DNA of 64,000 nt from Rhizobium mongolense subsp. loessense (GTDB taxonomy: Bacteria > Pseudomonadota > Alphaproteobacteria > Rhizobiales > Rhizobiaceae), in NCBI RefSeq assembly GCF_900099775.1, contig NZ_FMTM01000007.1, forward strand, positions 294,070 to 358,069, given 5' to 3'. A model generated the notes under the pieces. That model made no database searches. It saw only the letters and a list, made by a program, of their open reading frames with translations, and had not been told where the DNA came from. Positions within the stretch are counted from its first letter, which is position 1. Each line of letters opens with the position of its first letter. Of this stretch, positions 25,989-34,947 are shown piece after piece. The translations under genes were made by a program, and so were the position numbers.

Positions 25989-27104
25989 CTATGCGATCCG
26001 GAGCTGGCTCTCGGGATCGAAGAACACCGCCTTGTCGAGATTGAAGGCAAGGCGCGTGCTCTGACCAGGCTGAATACCGGCATCGGCGCGTAGCCGCGCA
26101 ATGACCGACTTGCCGCCAAGCTTCGTCACAGCGAAAGTGTCCGAGCCTGCGGGCTCGACCACCTCGATCGCACAGTCGCCTTCCGCCAGCGACTTTGCCT
26201 TGCGGTCGGCGCCATCCGGATCGGTCAGCGCTTCCGGGCGAATGCCGAAGATCACCTTCTTGCCGGCATAGGAGGCCAGGCTGTTGCTTGCGGCCGGAAC
26301 CGGCAGCTTTAAGGCTTCCGCGTTCGGCCGGTCGAGTGAAACCTGCAGGCCGCCGGCGCTCCTTTCCAGCGTCGCGTTGAGGAGATTCATCGCCGGCGAT
26401 CCCATGAAATCGGCAACGAAGATGTTGGACGGGCTATTGTAGATTTCGGCGGGTGTGCCGAACTGCTGCAGCACTCCATCCTTCAGTACGGCGATCTTGG
26501 TTGCCAGCGTCATCGCCTCGATCTGGTCGTGCGTGACATAGACGATCGTCGTTTTCATACGCTGATGAAGGCGCTTGATCTCGGTGCGCATATCGACGCG
26601 CAGCTTCGCATCAAGGTTCGACAGCGGCTCGTCGAAGAGGAAAACCTGCGGATTGCGAACCAGCGCGCGGCCCATCGCGACGCGCTGGCGCTGACCGCCC
26701 GAAAGCTGGCTTGGCTTGCGGTCGAGCAGATGGCCGATCTGCAGCATGTCGGCCACTTCCTTGATCGCCTTTGCACGCGCGTCCTTCGGCACGCCGCGAA
26801 TCTCCATGCCGAAGGAAATGTTTCCCGCCACCGTCATGTTTGGATAGAGCGCGTAGGACTGGAACACCATGGCAATGTCGCGCTTGGAGGGATGGAGACC
26901 GTTGATGGTGCGGCCATCGATGCGAATATCGCCCGAGGTAATCGACTCCAGGCCGGCAATGGTGTTGAGCAACGTGGACTTGCCGCAGCCGGATGGACCG
27001 ACCAGCACGAGGAAGCCGCCTTTTTCAAGCTCCAGATCGATCCCCTTGAGGATGTCGACGGCGCCGAAGCGCTTTTTAAGACCGGATATTTCAAGGAAAG
27101 CCAT
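25989..27104 (-). CDS. Sugar ABC transporter ATP-binding protein (UgpC/MsmK type)
   Basis: 371 residues. Walker A GPSGCGKST, Q-loop FQSYALYP, signature LSGGQRQRVAMGRA, Walker B FLFDEP and switch His in YVTHDQIEA are intact; the C-terminal OB-fold region has IFGIRPEAL. It is the last gene of a binding protein-permease-permease-ATPase operon, 3 bp after the second permease, and powers import of a hexose, probably glucose or mannose-like by resemblance of the operon to gts systems. Confidence 0.93.
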   Translation of the reverse strand: MAFLEISGLKKRFGAVDILKGIDLELEKGGFLVLVGPSGCGKSTLLNTIAGLESITSGDIRIDGRTINGLHPSKRDIAMVFQSYALYPNMTVAGNISFGMEIRGVPKDARAKAIKEVADMLQIGHLLDRKPSQLSGGQRQRVAMGRALVRNPQVFLFDEPLSNLDAKLRVDMRTEIKRLHQRMKTTIVYVTHDQIEAMTLATKIAVLKDGVLQQFGTPAEIYNSPSNIFVADFMGSPAMNLLNATLERSAGGLQVSLDRPNAEALKLPVPAASNSLASYAGKKVIFGIRPEALTDPDGADRKAKSLAEGDCAIEVVEPAGSDTFAVTKLGGKSVIARLRADAGIQPGQSTRLAFNLDKAVFFDPESQLRIA

Positions 27105-27107
27105 GGA

Positions 27108-28055
27108 TTACCCTTTGACGGCGCCCGCCATCAGACCGCGCACGAAATAGCGGCCGGCGAGGACATAGACGATGAGCGTGGGCACGGCGGCGATCATCGC
27201 AGCGGCCATGTTGACATTATATTCGACCACACCGGTCGACGTATTCACCACATTGTTGAGCGCCACCGTCATCGGCATGGATTCACCGGTGCCGGCATAG
27301 GCGGAAGCGAACAGGAAGTCGTTCCAGATATTGGTGAATTGGTAGATCACCGTGACGACGATGATCGGCAGCGAATTTGGAAGCATGATGCGACGGAAAA
27401 TCTGGAAGAAGCTGGCCCCGTCAACTTGCGCTGCCCTGACCAGTTCAGTCGGAAAGGCCTCGTAGAAATTGCGGAAGAACAGCGTTGTGAAGCCCAAGCC
27501 GTAAACGACGTGCACGAAGACCAGATTGACGGTCGGATTGCCGAAACCAAAGCTCATGCCCGTGGCGTTCTGCAGCGTGGCACCGAAGCGACCGAGTGCA
27601 CCGAGGATCGTCGCCATCGGCAGCAGCACCGACTGGAACGGAATGAAGCAGGCAAATAGCATCAGCCCGAACACAAGCTTATCGCCGGGAAAGCGCCATT
27701 TGGTCAGCACATAGCCGTTGAGCGCGCCCATGATGGTGGAGATCGCAACGGCAGGAACGACCATCTTGATCGAATTCCAGAAATAGCCCTTGATGCCGGC
27801 GCAGGTCAGGCCGACGCAGGTCTCGCCCCAGGCCCGCAACCAAGGATCGAAGGTCGGCGACTGAGGCAACGCCAGCATGTTGCCGTTTTGGATCTCGTCC
27901 ATGGTCTTGAACGAGGTGACCAGCATCACGAAGAGGGGCATCAGATAAAGGATCGCGAAGATCACCAGGAGGCCGTAGATGACGGTGCGAGTGATCCACC
28001 GGCGGCCATTGCCGCCTTGCGATATGGCAGCTGCTGAAGAGGCAACGGTACTCAT
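27108..28055 (-). CDS. Sugar ABC transporter permease (MalG type, GtsC-like)
   Basis: 315 residues with six membrane segments, the first at about 27-50 (VIYGLLVIFAILYLMPLFVM). The EAA loop reads ELVRAAQVDGASFFQIFRRI. It contains an unusually long periplasmic loop after TM1 (ETCVGLTCAGIKGYFWNS), a feature of glucose/mannose-type CUT1 permeases. The ATG overlaps the stop of the upstream permease gene by 4 bp. Confidence 0.92.
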   Translation of the reverse strand: MSTVASSAAAISQGGNGRRWITRTVIYGLLVIFAILYLMPLFVMLVTSFKTMDEIQNGNMLALPQSPTFDPWLRAWGETCVGLTCAGIKGYFWNSIKMVVPAVAISTIMGALNGYVLTKWRFPGDKLVFGLMLFACFIPFQSVLLPMATILGALGRFGATLQNATGMSFGFGNPTVNLVFVHVVYGLGFTTLFFRNFYEAFPTELVRAAQVDGASFFQIFRRIMLPNSLPIIVVTVIYQFTNIWNDFLFASAYAGTGESMPMTVALNNVVNTSTGVVEYNVNMAAAMIAAVPTLIVYVLAGRYFVRGLMAGAVKG

Positions 28056-29005
28056 CGCGCCTTCTCCCGAAGTTCGGAGTACAGATAGGGCACGATGATC
28101 GCCGAGATCGTCATCAGCATGATGATTGCGCTCGCCGAACCGACGGCCATTTCGTTTCGCTTGAAGGTGTATTCATACATGAAATTGGAAGGCAGCCAGG
28201 CCGAGCCACCGGGACCGCCGCTCGTCAACGCGACGACCAGGTCATAGGACTTGATCGCCATATGGGCGAGCACGATGAAAGCCGACAGGAAGACCGGCCG
28301 CAGCATCGGGATGACGATGCGCCTGTAGAGCTGAAAGGTCGTTGCCCCGTCGATCTGGGCGGCTTTCATGATCTCGCCGTCGATGCCACGCAGACCCGCG
28401 AGAAACATCGCCATGACGAAACCGGAAGCCTGCCAGACGCCGGCGATCACCACGGTGTAGATGACGAAATCCTTGTTCTTGATCCAATCGAAATGAAAGC
28501 TCGTCCAGCCCCATTGATGCAGTGTCTGCTCAAGGCCGAGGCCCGGATCAAGAAACCACTTCCAGGCAACGCCCGTGACAATGAAGGAAAGCGCCATCGG
28601 ATAGAGGTAGATTGGCCGCAGCAACCCCTCGCCGCGGATCTTCTGGTCAAGCAGAATTGCCAGGAACAGGCCGAGCGCCAGACAGATTCCGACATAGAGA
28701 AAGCCGAAAATTCCCATATTGGTAATCGAGGTGTACCAGCTCGACGGCGGATCGGTCTCAAACGTCCAGCGCCATAGCCTTTGATAGGCGCGCGGTCCTG
28801 TCAGCACATAGGATGGGAATGTCTTGGAATTGGTGAAGGACAAATAGGCGGTCCAGACGATGAAACCATAAACAAAGATCACGGTGACGGCGAAACTCGG
28901 CGCCAGCACGATCTTCGGCAGGACATCCTGCAGGCGGGAGCGGATGGAATTGCCTATTTTGCGTTCCGACGTCAGGTTGATCTCGGGGGTCGCGACAGTG
29001 TTCAT
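28052..29005 (-). CDS. Sugar ABC transporter permease (MalF type, GtsB-like)
   Basis: 317-residue inner-membrane permease. The first membrane span follows LPKIVLAPSFAVTVIFVYGF; the EAA loop is EIMKAAQIDGATTFQLYRRI and the GGPG turn VVALTSGGPGGSAW. GGAGGGGA precedes the ATG. It lies 84 bp after the binding-protein gene across a GC-rich hairpin and is coupled to the next permease by an ATGA overlap. Confidence 0.92.
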   Translation of the reverse strand: MNTVATPEINLTSERKIGNSIRSRLQDVLPKIVLAPSFAVTVIFVYGFIVWTAYLSFTNSKTFPSYVLTGPRAYQRLWRWTFETDPPSSWYTSITNMGIFGFLYVGICLALGLFLAILLDQKIRGEGLLRPIYLYPMALSFIVTGVAWKWFLDPGLGLEQTLHQWGWTSFHFDWIKNKDFVIYTVVIAGVWQASGFVMAMFLAGLRGIDGEIMKAAQIDGATTFQLYRRIVIPMLRPVFLSAFIVLAHMAIKSYDLVVALTSGGPGGSAWLPSNFMYEYTFKRNEMAVGSASAIIMLMTISAIIVPYLYSELREKAR

Positions 29006-29044
29006 AAAATCGTCCCCTCCCAGGGCCGTATCTGTAGCAAAACG

Positions 29045-29068
29045 CCTCCCCCGCCTGCGCGGGGAAGG
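29045..29068 (-). terminator. GC-rich stem-loop between binding-protein and permease genes
   Basis: On the minus strand CTTCCCCGC, a 4-base loop and GCGGGGGAG form a stem of about ten pairs with one wobble, followed by GCGTTTTGC. Position and form match the smoE-smoF hairpin; probable attenuator or mRNA 3'-end stabiliser. Confidence 0.6.
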
Positions 29069-29089
29069 ATCCTATTTGATCGATGTCAG

Positions 29090-30346
29090 TTACTTGGCGT
29101 CGTCGATTGCCTTGACGAGCTCTTCCACGGCCTGATCAGAGGTCTTGATCTGTCCATGAACGAACTTGGACACGACGTCCTTGTATGCATTGGCGACCGC
29201 TGGAGGAGCGCCATAGCCCTGAGCCAGCGAGCCGAACAGCGTGCCGCCTTCATTGGCCGCCTTGAGGTCGGCAATACCCTTCTTGCCGCAAGCATCGAAG
29301 TCGGTATCAGGAACGTCGGTGCGCGCAGGCACCGAGCCCTTGACGACGTTGAAGGCCGACTGGAAGCTCTTGGAGAGCGTGGCCGTGGCAAGCGCGACCT
29401 GCGCGGCCTTGCGGTCATCCGGCACATTGAACATGCCGAACATATCGGAGTTGTAAATCACGCTGCCGTCCGTACCCGGGAACCGGTAGCAAAGGAAATC
29501 GGTATCCGGCGTCTTCTTCGCCGCCACGAATTCGCCCTTGGCCCAATCGCCCATGACCTGAACAAGTGCATCGCCCTTAATTACCATGGCGGTCGCCAGG
29601 TTCCAGTCACGGCCGGAGAAGTTCGGGTCGACATATTCCTTGATCTTGGCAAGGTTGTCGAAGGACTTCTTCATCGTGTCTGATTTCAACGACTCTTCGT
29701 CGAGGTCGTTGAACGCCTTCTTGTAGAATTCCGGCCCGCCAGTGGAGAGCACGATGGAATCGAACATCGTCGCTTCCTGCCAGTTCTGACCTCCAAGCGC
29801 CAGTGGAATGACGCCTGCAGCCTTGGCCTTTTCGAGCAGTGCGATCAAGTCGTCGAAGGTCTTCGGCTCCGTGCCGCCGATCTTTTCCATGACGGCCTTG
29901 TTGATCCAAAGCCAGTTGACCGAGTGCACGTTGACTGGAGCAGCAACCCATTTGCCGTCATAGACGGAGAATTTCTGAAGAGCCGCGGGCACAGATTTGT
30001 CCCACCCTTCCTTCGTCGCGGTCTCGGTGAGATCGCCCATGACACCTGCCTGCGCGTAGTCAAGCACCGTATAGCCGAGCATCTGCGAGGCGGTCGGATA
30101 GGTACCGGCAGCAACCATGGCCTTGAGCGCCGTCATGGCAGCATCGCCGCCACCGCCGGCCACCGGCACGTCCTTCCAAGCAAAACCTTCCTTGGAGAGG
30201 TCTTCCTTCAGCACGTTGAGCGCCGCAGCTTCACCGCCGGACGTCCACCAGTGCAACATCTGGACTTCCTTCACGTCGGCCGCGTAGGCCGCAGTACCTG
30301 CCATCATCACGGCAGCAACGGCTGCCGAGCCCAAAAACTTGCGCAT
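29090..30346 (-). CDS. Sugar ABC transporter substrate-binding protein (glucose/mannose type)
   Basis: 418 residues. Signal peptide MRKFLGSAAVAAVMMAGTAA ending AYA at about residue 23; mature protein begins ADVKEVQMLHWWTSGGEAAA, the start seen in glucose/mannose-binding GtsA-like proteins. GGGAGGAA precedes the ATG at 30346; an upstream in-frame start was rejected. It captures a hexose in the periplasm for the two permeases and ATPase downstream. No regulator gene is adjacent. Confidence 0.92.
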   Translation of the reverse strand: MRKFLGSAAVAAVMMAGTAAYAADVKEVQMLHWWTSGGEAAALNVLKEDLSKEGFAWKDVPVAGGGGDAAMTALKAMVAAGTYPTASQMLGYTVLDYAQAGVMGDLTETATKEGWDKSVPAALQKFSVYDGKWVAAPVNVHSVNWLWINKAVMEKIGGTEPKTFDDLIALLEKAKAAGVIPLALGGQNWQEATMFDSIVLSTGGPEFYKKAFNDLDEESLKSDTMKKSFDNLAKIKEYVDPNFSGRDWNLATAMVIKGDALVQVMGDWAKGEFVAAKKTPDTDFLCYRFPGTDGSVIYNSDMFGMFNVPDDRKAAQVALATATLSKSFQSAFNVVKGSVPARTDVPDTDFDACGKKGIADLKAANEGGTLFGSLAQGYGAPPAVANAYKDVVSKFVHGQIKTSDQAVEELVKAIDDAK

Positions 30347-30456
30347 GATATTCCTCCCGTTCGCAAGTAAAGCGGCGAGACCCTCCTCGTCCGCCGATGT
30401 CTCCCGCAGTCGAAGCGGCAAACATGCCCCGCAACTCTCCCAGTCACGGTTGATAA

Positions 30457-30486
30457 TTTAAAGCGTTATAAAACGAGCGGCGTCAA
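30457..30486 (-). promoter_or_regulatory. Candidate promoter of the hexose ABC operon
   Basis: On the minus strand TTGACG (30486-30481) is followed at 17-18 bp by CTTTAA/TTTAAA. An imperfect dyad centred on CG at 30464-30465 (TTTAAAG / TTATAAA) overlaps the -10, as LacI-family operators do. Weak evidence. Confidence 0.35.
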
Positions 30487-30590
30487 GTCTTTCTCGACTC
30501 GTGAGAAAAATCAGCCTTTACTGTATAAATTATTGAAAATATTTAACTTCGGCAGCCGCTTCCAGTGACCGCTTAGAACGAGATTTCCTT

Positions 30591-31397
30591 TCACGTGATT
30601 GCCGCACCCGGTAATATGGTAGCCAGCAGCGGCAGATGATCCGAGGCCCGGCGCACGAACGGTGTCGCGGTGACCGTCGCAGATGTCACGCCAATCCCGT
30701 CCGATACGAAAATATGGTCGATCCGCAGGATCGGCAGCCGGGAAGGATAGGTCGGGCGGGGACGCCGCGCGGCAAGCAGCTGCGTATCGCGGAAATGCCG
30801 CGCCAGCATTTTGTAAGCCGGCGATGACGGGACCGCATTGAGATCGCCGCAGATGATCGCGGGAGCCGCTTGGAATTTCTGGCTTCCAATCCATTCCCTG
30901 CCGAGTAGCGTCGTCACCTGCCGCATCCGATCGATGCCGCGCAGGCCAAGATGCGTGTTCAGCAAGTTCAGATGAATTCCCGCCAGTTCGATCTGCACCC
31001 ATATCGCGCCCCGCATCTCGCCTACAGAGGGCAACGGCCCGGCTTTCATCAACCGGGTCGGCATGGCTGTCAGGATGGCATCGCCGTACTGCTCCTCCTC
31101 GACATGCAGCGCCGGATGAAAGTGGGCCTGCATCTTCAAGAGCGAAGCGATCGCATGTGCCTGGTCGATGCCGCCCGTACGCTTGCGGCCGACATCAAGT
31201 TCCTGAAGTGCAATGATGTCCGCGCCGGTTTGCGCGATCACATCGGCGATACGCGCTGGTTCGATCCGCCGGTCGGTGCCGATGCAGCTATGCACATTGT
31301 AGGTCAGGATTTTCAGCTCGCCGCCGGTTGATTGCGGCGGAACGGGAGAGAATGTGCTCATCCCGGGGGAACTAGCTTTCAGCCCGTTTCGTTCCAT
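30591..31397 (-). CDS. Endonuclease/exonuclease/phosphatase-fold protein (YbhP-like)
   Basis: 268 residues. EEP-fold motifs are in order: LKILTYNVHSCIGTDRR (Asn), DIIALQELDV (Glu metal ligand), LLNTHLGLRG, ICGDLNAVPSSPAY (Asp-Asn) and RASDHLPLLATI (Asp-His). The ATG at 31397 has GGAG eight bases upstream; a later ATG at 31361 is also possible. It starts 30 bp from the divergent YbhN-type gene and lies close to a phospholipase-D gene, the same trio as E. coli ybhP-ybhO-ybhN, so a lipid-related rather than DNA-repair role is worth considering. Confidence 0.85.
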   Translation of the reverse strand: MERNGLKASSPGMSTFSPVPPQSTGGELKILTYNVHSCIGTDRRIEPARIADVIAQTGADIIALQELDVGRKRTGGIDQAHAIASLLKMQAHFHPALHVEEEQYGDAILTAMPTRLMKAGPLPSVGEMRGAIWVQIELAGIHLNLLNTHLGLRGIDRMRQVTTLLGREWIGSQKFQAAPAIICGDLNAVPSSPAYKMLARHFRDTQLLAARRPRPTYPSRLPILRIDHIFVSDGIGVTSATVTATPFVRRASDHLPLLATILPGAAIT

Positions 31398-31426
31398 CTG
31401 CGGAACTCCAACCAAATGGGGCATTT

Positions 31427-32398
31427 ATGTCCATCAAACGCGTGATTATCAATCTGGCGCTCGTTCTCGGCCTGATGCTTGCGGCCTTTCTTCTCTACAG
31501 GGTCTTCAGCCGTTACACCTTGAGCGACGTCTTGGAATCGATCGGCACGATACCGGGAGCCCGCATTCTCGGGGGCCTCGGCTTTGCGGCCGCCTCCTAC
31601 CTCTGCCTGACCGGCTTCGACTGGCTGGCGCTGCGCTACGCCGGCAAGCCGCTGAGCTATCCGAGGGCGGCCATTGCCTCGTTCACCAGCCTCTCCATCG
31701 GCCATAATCTTGGCTTTGCAGCGTTGAGCAGCGGCGCTGTGCGCTACCGCTTCTATTCACGCTGGGGCTTGAATGCCGAGGAGGTTGCAAAGGTCATCCT
31801 GTTTTGCGGCGTGACCGTGGGCATCGGCCTTTCGGCCCTTGCGGGCATCGCCCTGCTCATCAATCCGCACGATGCCGCAAATCTCCTGAAACTCGGCCCG
31901 GCCAGTCTGTTCGCCCTCGGCTGCGCCTGTCTCGGCCTGCCAGCAGTCTATGTCATTCTGTCCGCCATCGTCCGCGCGCCGCTGCATATTTGGAAATGGT
32001 CTTTCGAAATGCCTCGCCCGAAGCTTGCATTGGGCCAGGTCATCATCGGCACGGTGAACTTCACCTTCGTCGCGGCCTGCCTGCATCAGATGCTAGCCGT
32101 CCAAGGCCAGGCGAGCTACGTGCAAACGGCCACGGCATACGTGCTCGCCAATATCGCTGTCCTCGTTACGCACGTGCCTGGCGGTCTTGGCGTCATCGAG
32201 GCCACGGTCAGCTATGTCCTGCCCGGCGCCGCCTCGATAGGGGCGCTGGTGGCCTTCAGGGTGATTTATTTTCTGATTCCGCTGTTGATCGGCCTGCCGA
32301 TCTTCGCAATCAGCGAAGTCGCCATTCCGAAGCCAAAGCAGCTACCGTCAGAAGATCGCTCTCAGAAGCCGGCTCATGCGCAGACGCAGCTTCTGTAG
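31427..32398 (+). CDS. YbhN/lysylphosphatidylglycerol synthase-type (UPF0104) membrane protein
   Basis: 323 residues, about eight membrane segments. LSIGHNLGFAALSSGAVRYR and VTHVPGGLGVIEATVSY are the conserved segments of the UPF0104/AglD-like flippase-domain family. It lacks the soluble aminoacyl-transferase domain of MprF, so it is a membrane-only member whose substrate (a lipid or lipid-linked molecule) is not defined. Its last 51 bp overlap the 3' end of the convergent phospholipase-D gene. Confidence 0.87.
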   Translation: MSIKRVIINLALVLGLMLAAFLLYRVFSRYTLSDVLESIGTIPGARILGGLGFAAASYLCLTGFDWLALRYAGKPLSYPRAAIASFTSLSIGHNLGFAALSSGAVRYRFYSRWGLNAEEVAKVILFCGVTVGIGLSALAGIALLINPHDAANLLKLGPASLFALGCACLGLPAVYVILSAIVRAPLHIWKWSFEMPRPKLALGQVIIGTVNFTFVAACLHQMLAVQGQASYVQTATAYVLANIAVLVTHVPGGLGVIEATVSYVLPGAASIGALVAFRVIYFLIPLLIGLPIFAISEVAIPKPKQLPSEDRSQKPAHAQTQLL

Positions 32399-33880
32399 CG
32401 GCCGGTACGGTCGCCGGGGGTCCACGAAAGCAGTACCGATCATCGGAGATGTCTCGCCTCGCGCAATATCGATCGCAAAGTGGCGAAGGCCGCGCTTGCG
32501 GATGTTGAGCGCCTCTATGGCATTGAGCAAGGACCGCTTCGCCGTCTCCGTGCCTTTGACAGCTTCGCTCGTCGCATCGAGATGCTCGGCGATCAGCCGG
32601 TGGCGAAGCGACGTTATCGCCCGCCGGTGAGCAGCACTTTCCGCCTCGATCGCCAGGTCGCATTCCGTATCGAGCCCCTCCGAACGATTGTTGAGATTCG
32701 AAGAGCCGATGCGAATAAAACGGTCGTCGACGATGATAAGCTTCGAATGGATGACAACCTCCTGCTCGCCGCCCTTCCCGTCCGGGACGACCGGGTACAT
32801 CACGCGCAGCCGGTCATAGCGATCGATGCGCTTCAGCCTGCGGATCAGCCGGTCGCGGTTGTGGCCCATTGCCAGCTTTTCGATCAGTCCGTGCGAACTC
32901 TTCGTCACCAGAACGGCAATCTCCGGGCCATCGGCCTCCTTGAGGCGTTTCGCGATGACCCGAGCCACGCCGAAGGAGGCAAGATACTGGGTTTCGATAT
33001 AGATGTATTTCCTTGCCGCATTTATGGCATCGCGCGTCAGCCGAAAGGCTTCAAACCGCCCGCGTTTGCCGATCCATCCCGGCTCGGTGAGTGCAATGGC
33101 CGCCGTCACATTCTCCATTTCCGGCGGGAGCGTATGCGGCCATGACGCGCCGCCCTGCGGAGCTACTTCGATCAGCTTGCCGGTCGCCTGCTTCCACCGT
33201 CGCCGGCACACGTCGCCGATCAGCCGCGCAGCGCTGCCTGAGACCATCGACTGCATATCATGCACAGGATCGTATGGCACACCGTCCGGAGCATTTCGAA
33301 GCGGATTGTCGGCCCGATGATCAGGCTCATCCCAGCGCCGGGCGGTCAAATCTACACCGCCGAGGAAACCGATGCTGTCGTCGATGGAAACCAGTTTCTG
33401 ATGGTGGCAGCCACGCAGAGGATGGCGCAGATCGAAACGCAGGCTGATCTGCGGATGTGTGGAGAAGCCGTTTTCCTTGAAAAGCTTCAAGGATTTTCCG
33501 GAGTAGACCGGCCCCATGCCCCAGATCAATATCCGGATCTGCAGCCATGGATTTTCATCTGCTAGCGCCAGCAGAAGTTCGCCCAGCGTTTCCGAGCTTT
33601 GATGTGGCCTCAGCCGGATATCGGGATTGAAATCCCAGCCGATGATCCAGATCGAATGTCTTGCCTGTCGCAGAACCTCATCAAGCGCTGCGAAATAGGC
33701 AGCACCGTCAACCAGAAAAGCTGCCTTATCCGCTTTGCCAGTTCGCCAGACGTTTCGTCCGTTGCGAATAATGCCGCCCGGAATGACCGAAAGAGCGGTG
33801 CGGCGGCGCGCGACCGTCGTGATATAATCAATTGCTTTTGTGGTCTTACGGCTATCGGAAACGGCTCGAAAATCGGTCAT
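32348..33880 (-). CDS. Phospholipase D/cardiolipin synthase-family protein (ClsB/YbhO-like)
   Basis: 510 residues. Two HKD motifs are complete: HHQKLVSIDDSIGFLGGVD in the first half and HSKLIIVDDRFIRIGSSN in the second, so the active site can form. No N-terminal membrane anchor is evident from the ATG at 33880; an upstream extension is not coding-like. ClsB-type enzymes transfer phosphatidyl groups between phospholipids to make cardiolipin or phosphatidylglycerol at the inner membrane. The 3' end runs 51 bp into the convergent YbhN-type gene. Confidence 0.88.
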   Translation of the reverse strand: MTDFRAVSDSRKTTKAIDYITTVARRRTALSVIPGGIIRNGRNVWRTGKADKAAFLVDGAAYFAALDEVLRQARHSIWIIGWDFNPDIRLRPHQSSETLGELLLALADENPWLQIRILIWGMGPVYSGKSLKLFKENGFSTHPQISLRFDLRHPLRGCHHQKLVSIDDSIGFLGGVDLTARRWDEPDHRADNPLRNAPDGVPYDPVHDMQSMVSGSAARLIGDVCRRRWKQATGKLIEVAPQGGASWPHTLPPEMENVTAAIALTEPGWIGKRGRFEAFRLTRDAINAARKYIYIETQYLASFGVARVIAKRLKEADGPEIAVLVTKSSHGLIEKLAMGHNRDRLIRRLKRIDRYDRLRVMYPVVPDGKGGEQEVVIHSKLIIVDDRFIRIGSSNLNNRSEGLDTECDLAIEAESAAHRRAITSLRHRLIAEHLDATSEAVKGTETAKRSLLNAIEALNIRKRGLRHFAIDIARGETSPMIGTAFVDPRRPYRPLQKLRLRMSRLLRAIF

Positions 33881-34068
33881 TCGTTGTCCAGCGCCCTTGA
33901 ATATTGCGCACTGGAAACGCCCCAAATACGCGGCTTGTTCCAGGATGGAGAAAAAGTACCGGTTGTTTGTCGTGATGCCGCCGCAATCTGCTCGACCGAT
34001 GAATGTCGTGATATCCGCATTTGCTGCAGGCATTTGACGCGCTGCTAGGGCACCAGGGAGGAACCATC

Positions 34069-34833
34069 ATGCGCCAATACTCAGCCTGCATCGAATGGCT
34101 GTTCGCCGAACCCGGTGATCGTTTCGAAGACCGCATCTACCGCGCCAGGAAGGCAGGGTTGCGGGCAATCGAGTTCTGGCGTTGGACGGACAAGGATCTC
34201 GGCGCGATTTCCGCTGCCCTCAGGCAGACCGGCCTCGCCGTATCCAGCATCGTGACAGAGCCGATGATTCCGTTGACAGATGCCACCAACAAGCAAATGT
34301 GGCTGGAAGGACTGGCCGCTTCGGTAAAGGTCGCCCAGAGGCTCGCCGCTCCTATCCTCATTGCACAGGCAGGTGACGATCTCCCCGGCCGCTCGCGGCA
34401 GGAGCAGCGCCTTGCTCTGACGACTGCGCTACGCGCCGGCGCCGATGTCCTGAAGGGCACGGGCGTGCGCCTCGGCGTCGAGCCACTGAACACCCGCATC
34501 GACCATATCGGTTATTTCCTGGAATCCACCCGCGAAGGCCTCGACATCGCTGACGAGATCGATCGCCCCGAAATCGGAATCGTCTACGATGTCTACCATT
34601 CGGCGGTAATGGATGAGCGAACGGAGGATGTAATCGGTGACCGGATTTCGCGCGTGTTTCATGTACACGTCGCAGACCACCCCGGTCGCAACGAACCCGG
34701 CTCCGGCCGCGTCGATCTGGCGCACCGCCTCGACTGGCTGTTTGAGAGAGGATACGCAGGAAGTGTTGGACTGGAGTACAGGCCGCTTACGCAAGGCGTT
34801 GCGGCGGTCAGAAATGCGATTGGCGTGCTTTGA
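34069..34833 (+). CDS. Hydroxypyruvate isomerase-family TIM-barrel protein
   Basis: 254 residues. Xylose isomerase-like TIM barrel with metal ligands Glu138 (LGVEPLNTR), Asp174 (GIVYDVYHS), the histidine of FHVHVADHPGRNEPGSG and Glu236 (VGLEYRP). This pattern, with HPGRNEPG, is that of Hyi/OtnI-like isomerases acting on three- and four-carbon hydroxy-keto acids. GGGAGGAA precedes the ATG. It stands alone between the phospholipase gene and the glycerol operon, with which it converges. Confidence 0.88.
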   Translation: MRQYSACIEWLFAEPGDRFEDRIYRARKAGLRAIEFWRWTDKDLGAISAALRQTGLAVSSIVTEPMIPLTDATNKQMWLEGLAASVKVAQRLAAPILIAQAGDDLPGRSRQEQRLALTTALRAGADVLKGTGVRLGVEPLNTRIDHIGYFLESTREGLDIADEIDRPEIGIVYDVYHSAVMDERTEDVIGDRISRVFHVHVADHPGRNEPGSGRVDLAHRLDWLFERGYAGSVGLEYRPLTQGVAAVRNAIGVL

Positions 34834-34904
34834 AAGAGATCCGCTTGCAAGCTGCCGTGACGCCGCGCATATCGGAAGCATATGGGTCGCGGAGCTATTG
34901 CAAA

Positions 34905-34936
34905 GCGGGCCGGAAGCCTCGTTACTTCCGACCCGC
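34905..34936. terminator. Bidirectional terminator between the isomerase and glpV
   Basis: gcgggccggaag (34905-34916) and cttccgacccgc (34925-34936) form a 12-bp stem with one mismatch and an 8-base loop. On the minus strand TTTGC follows. It lies 12 bp past the glpV stop. Confidence 0.75.
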
Positions 34937-34947
34937 CTCGATGACGA

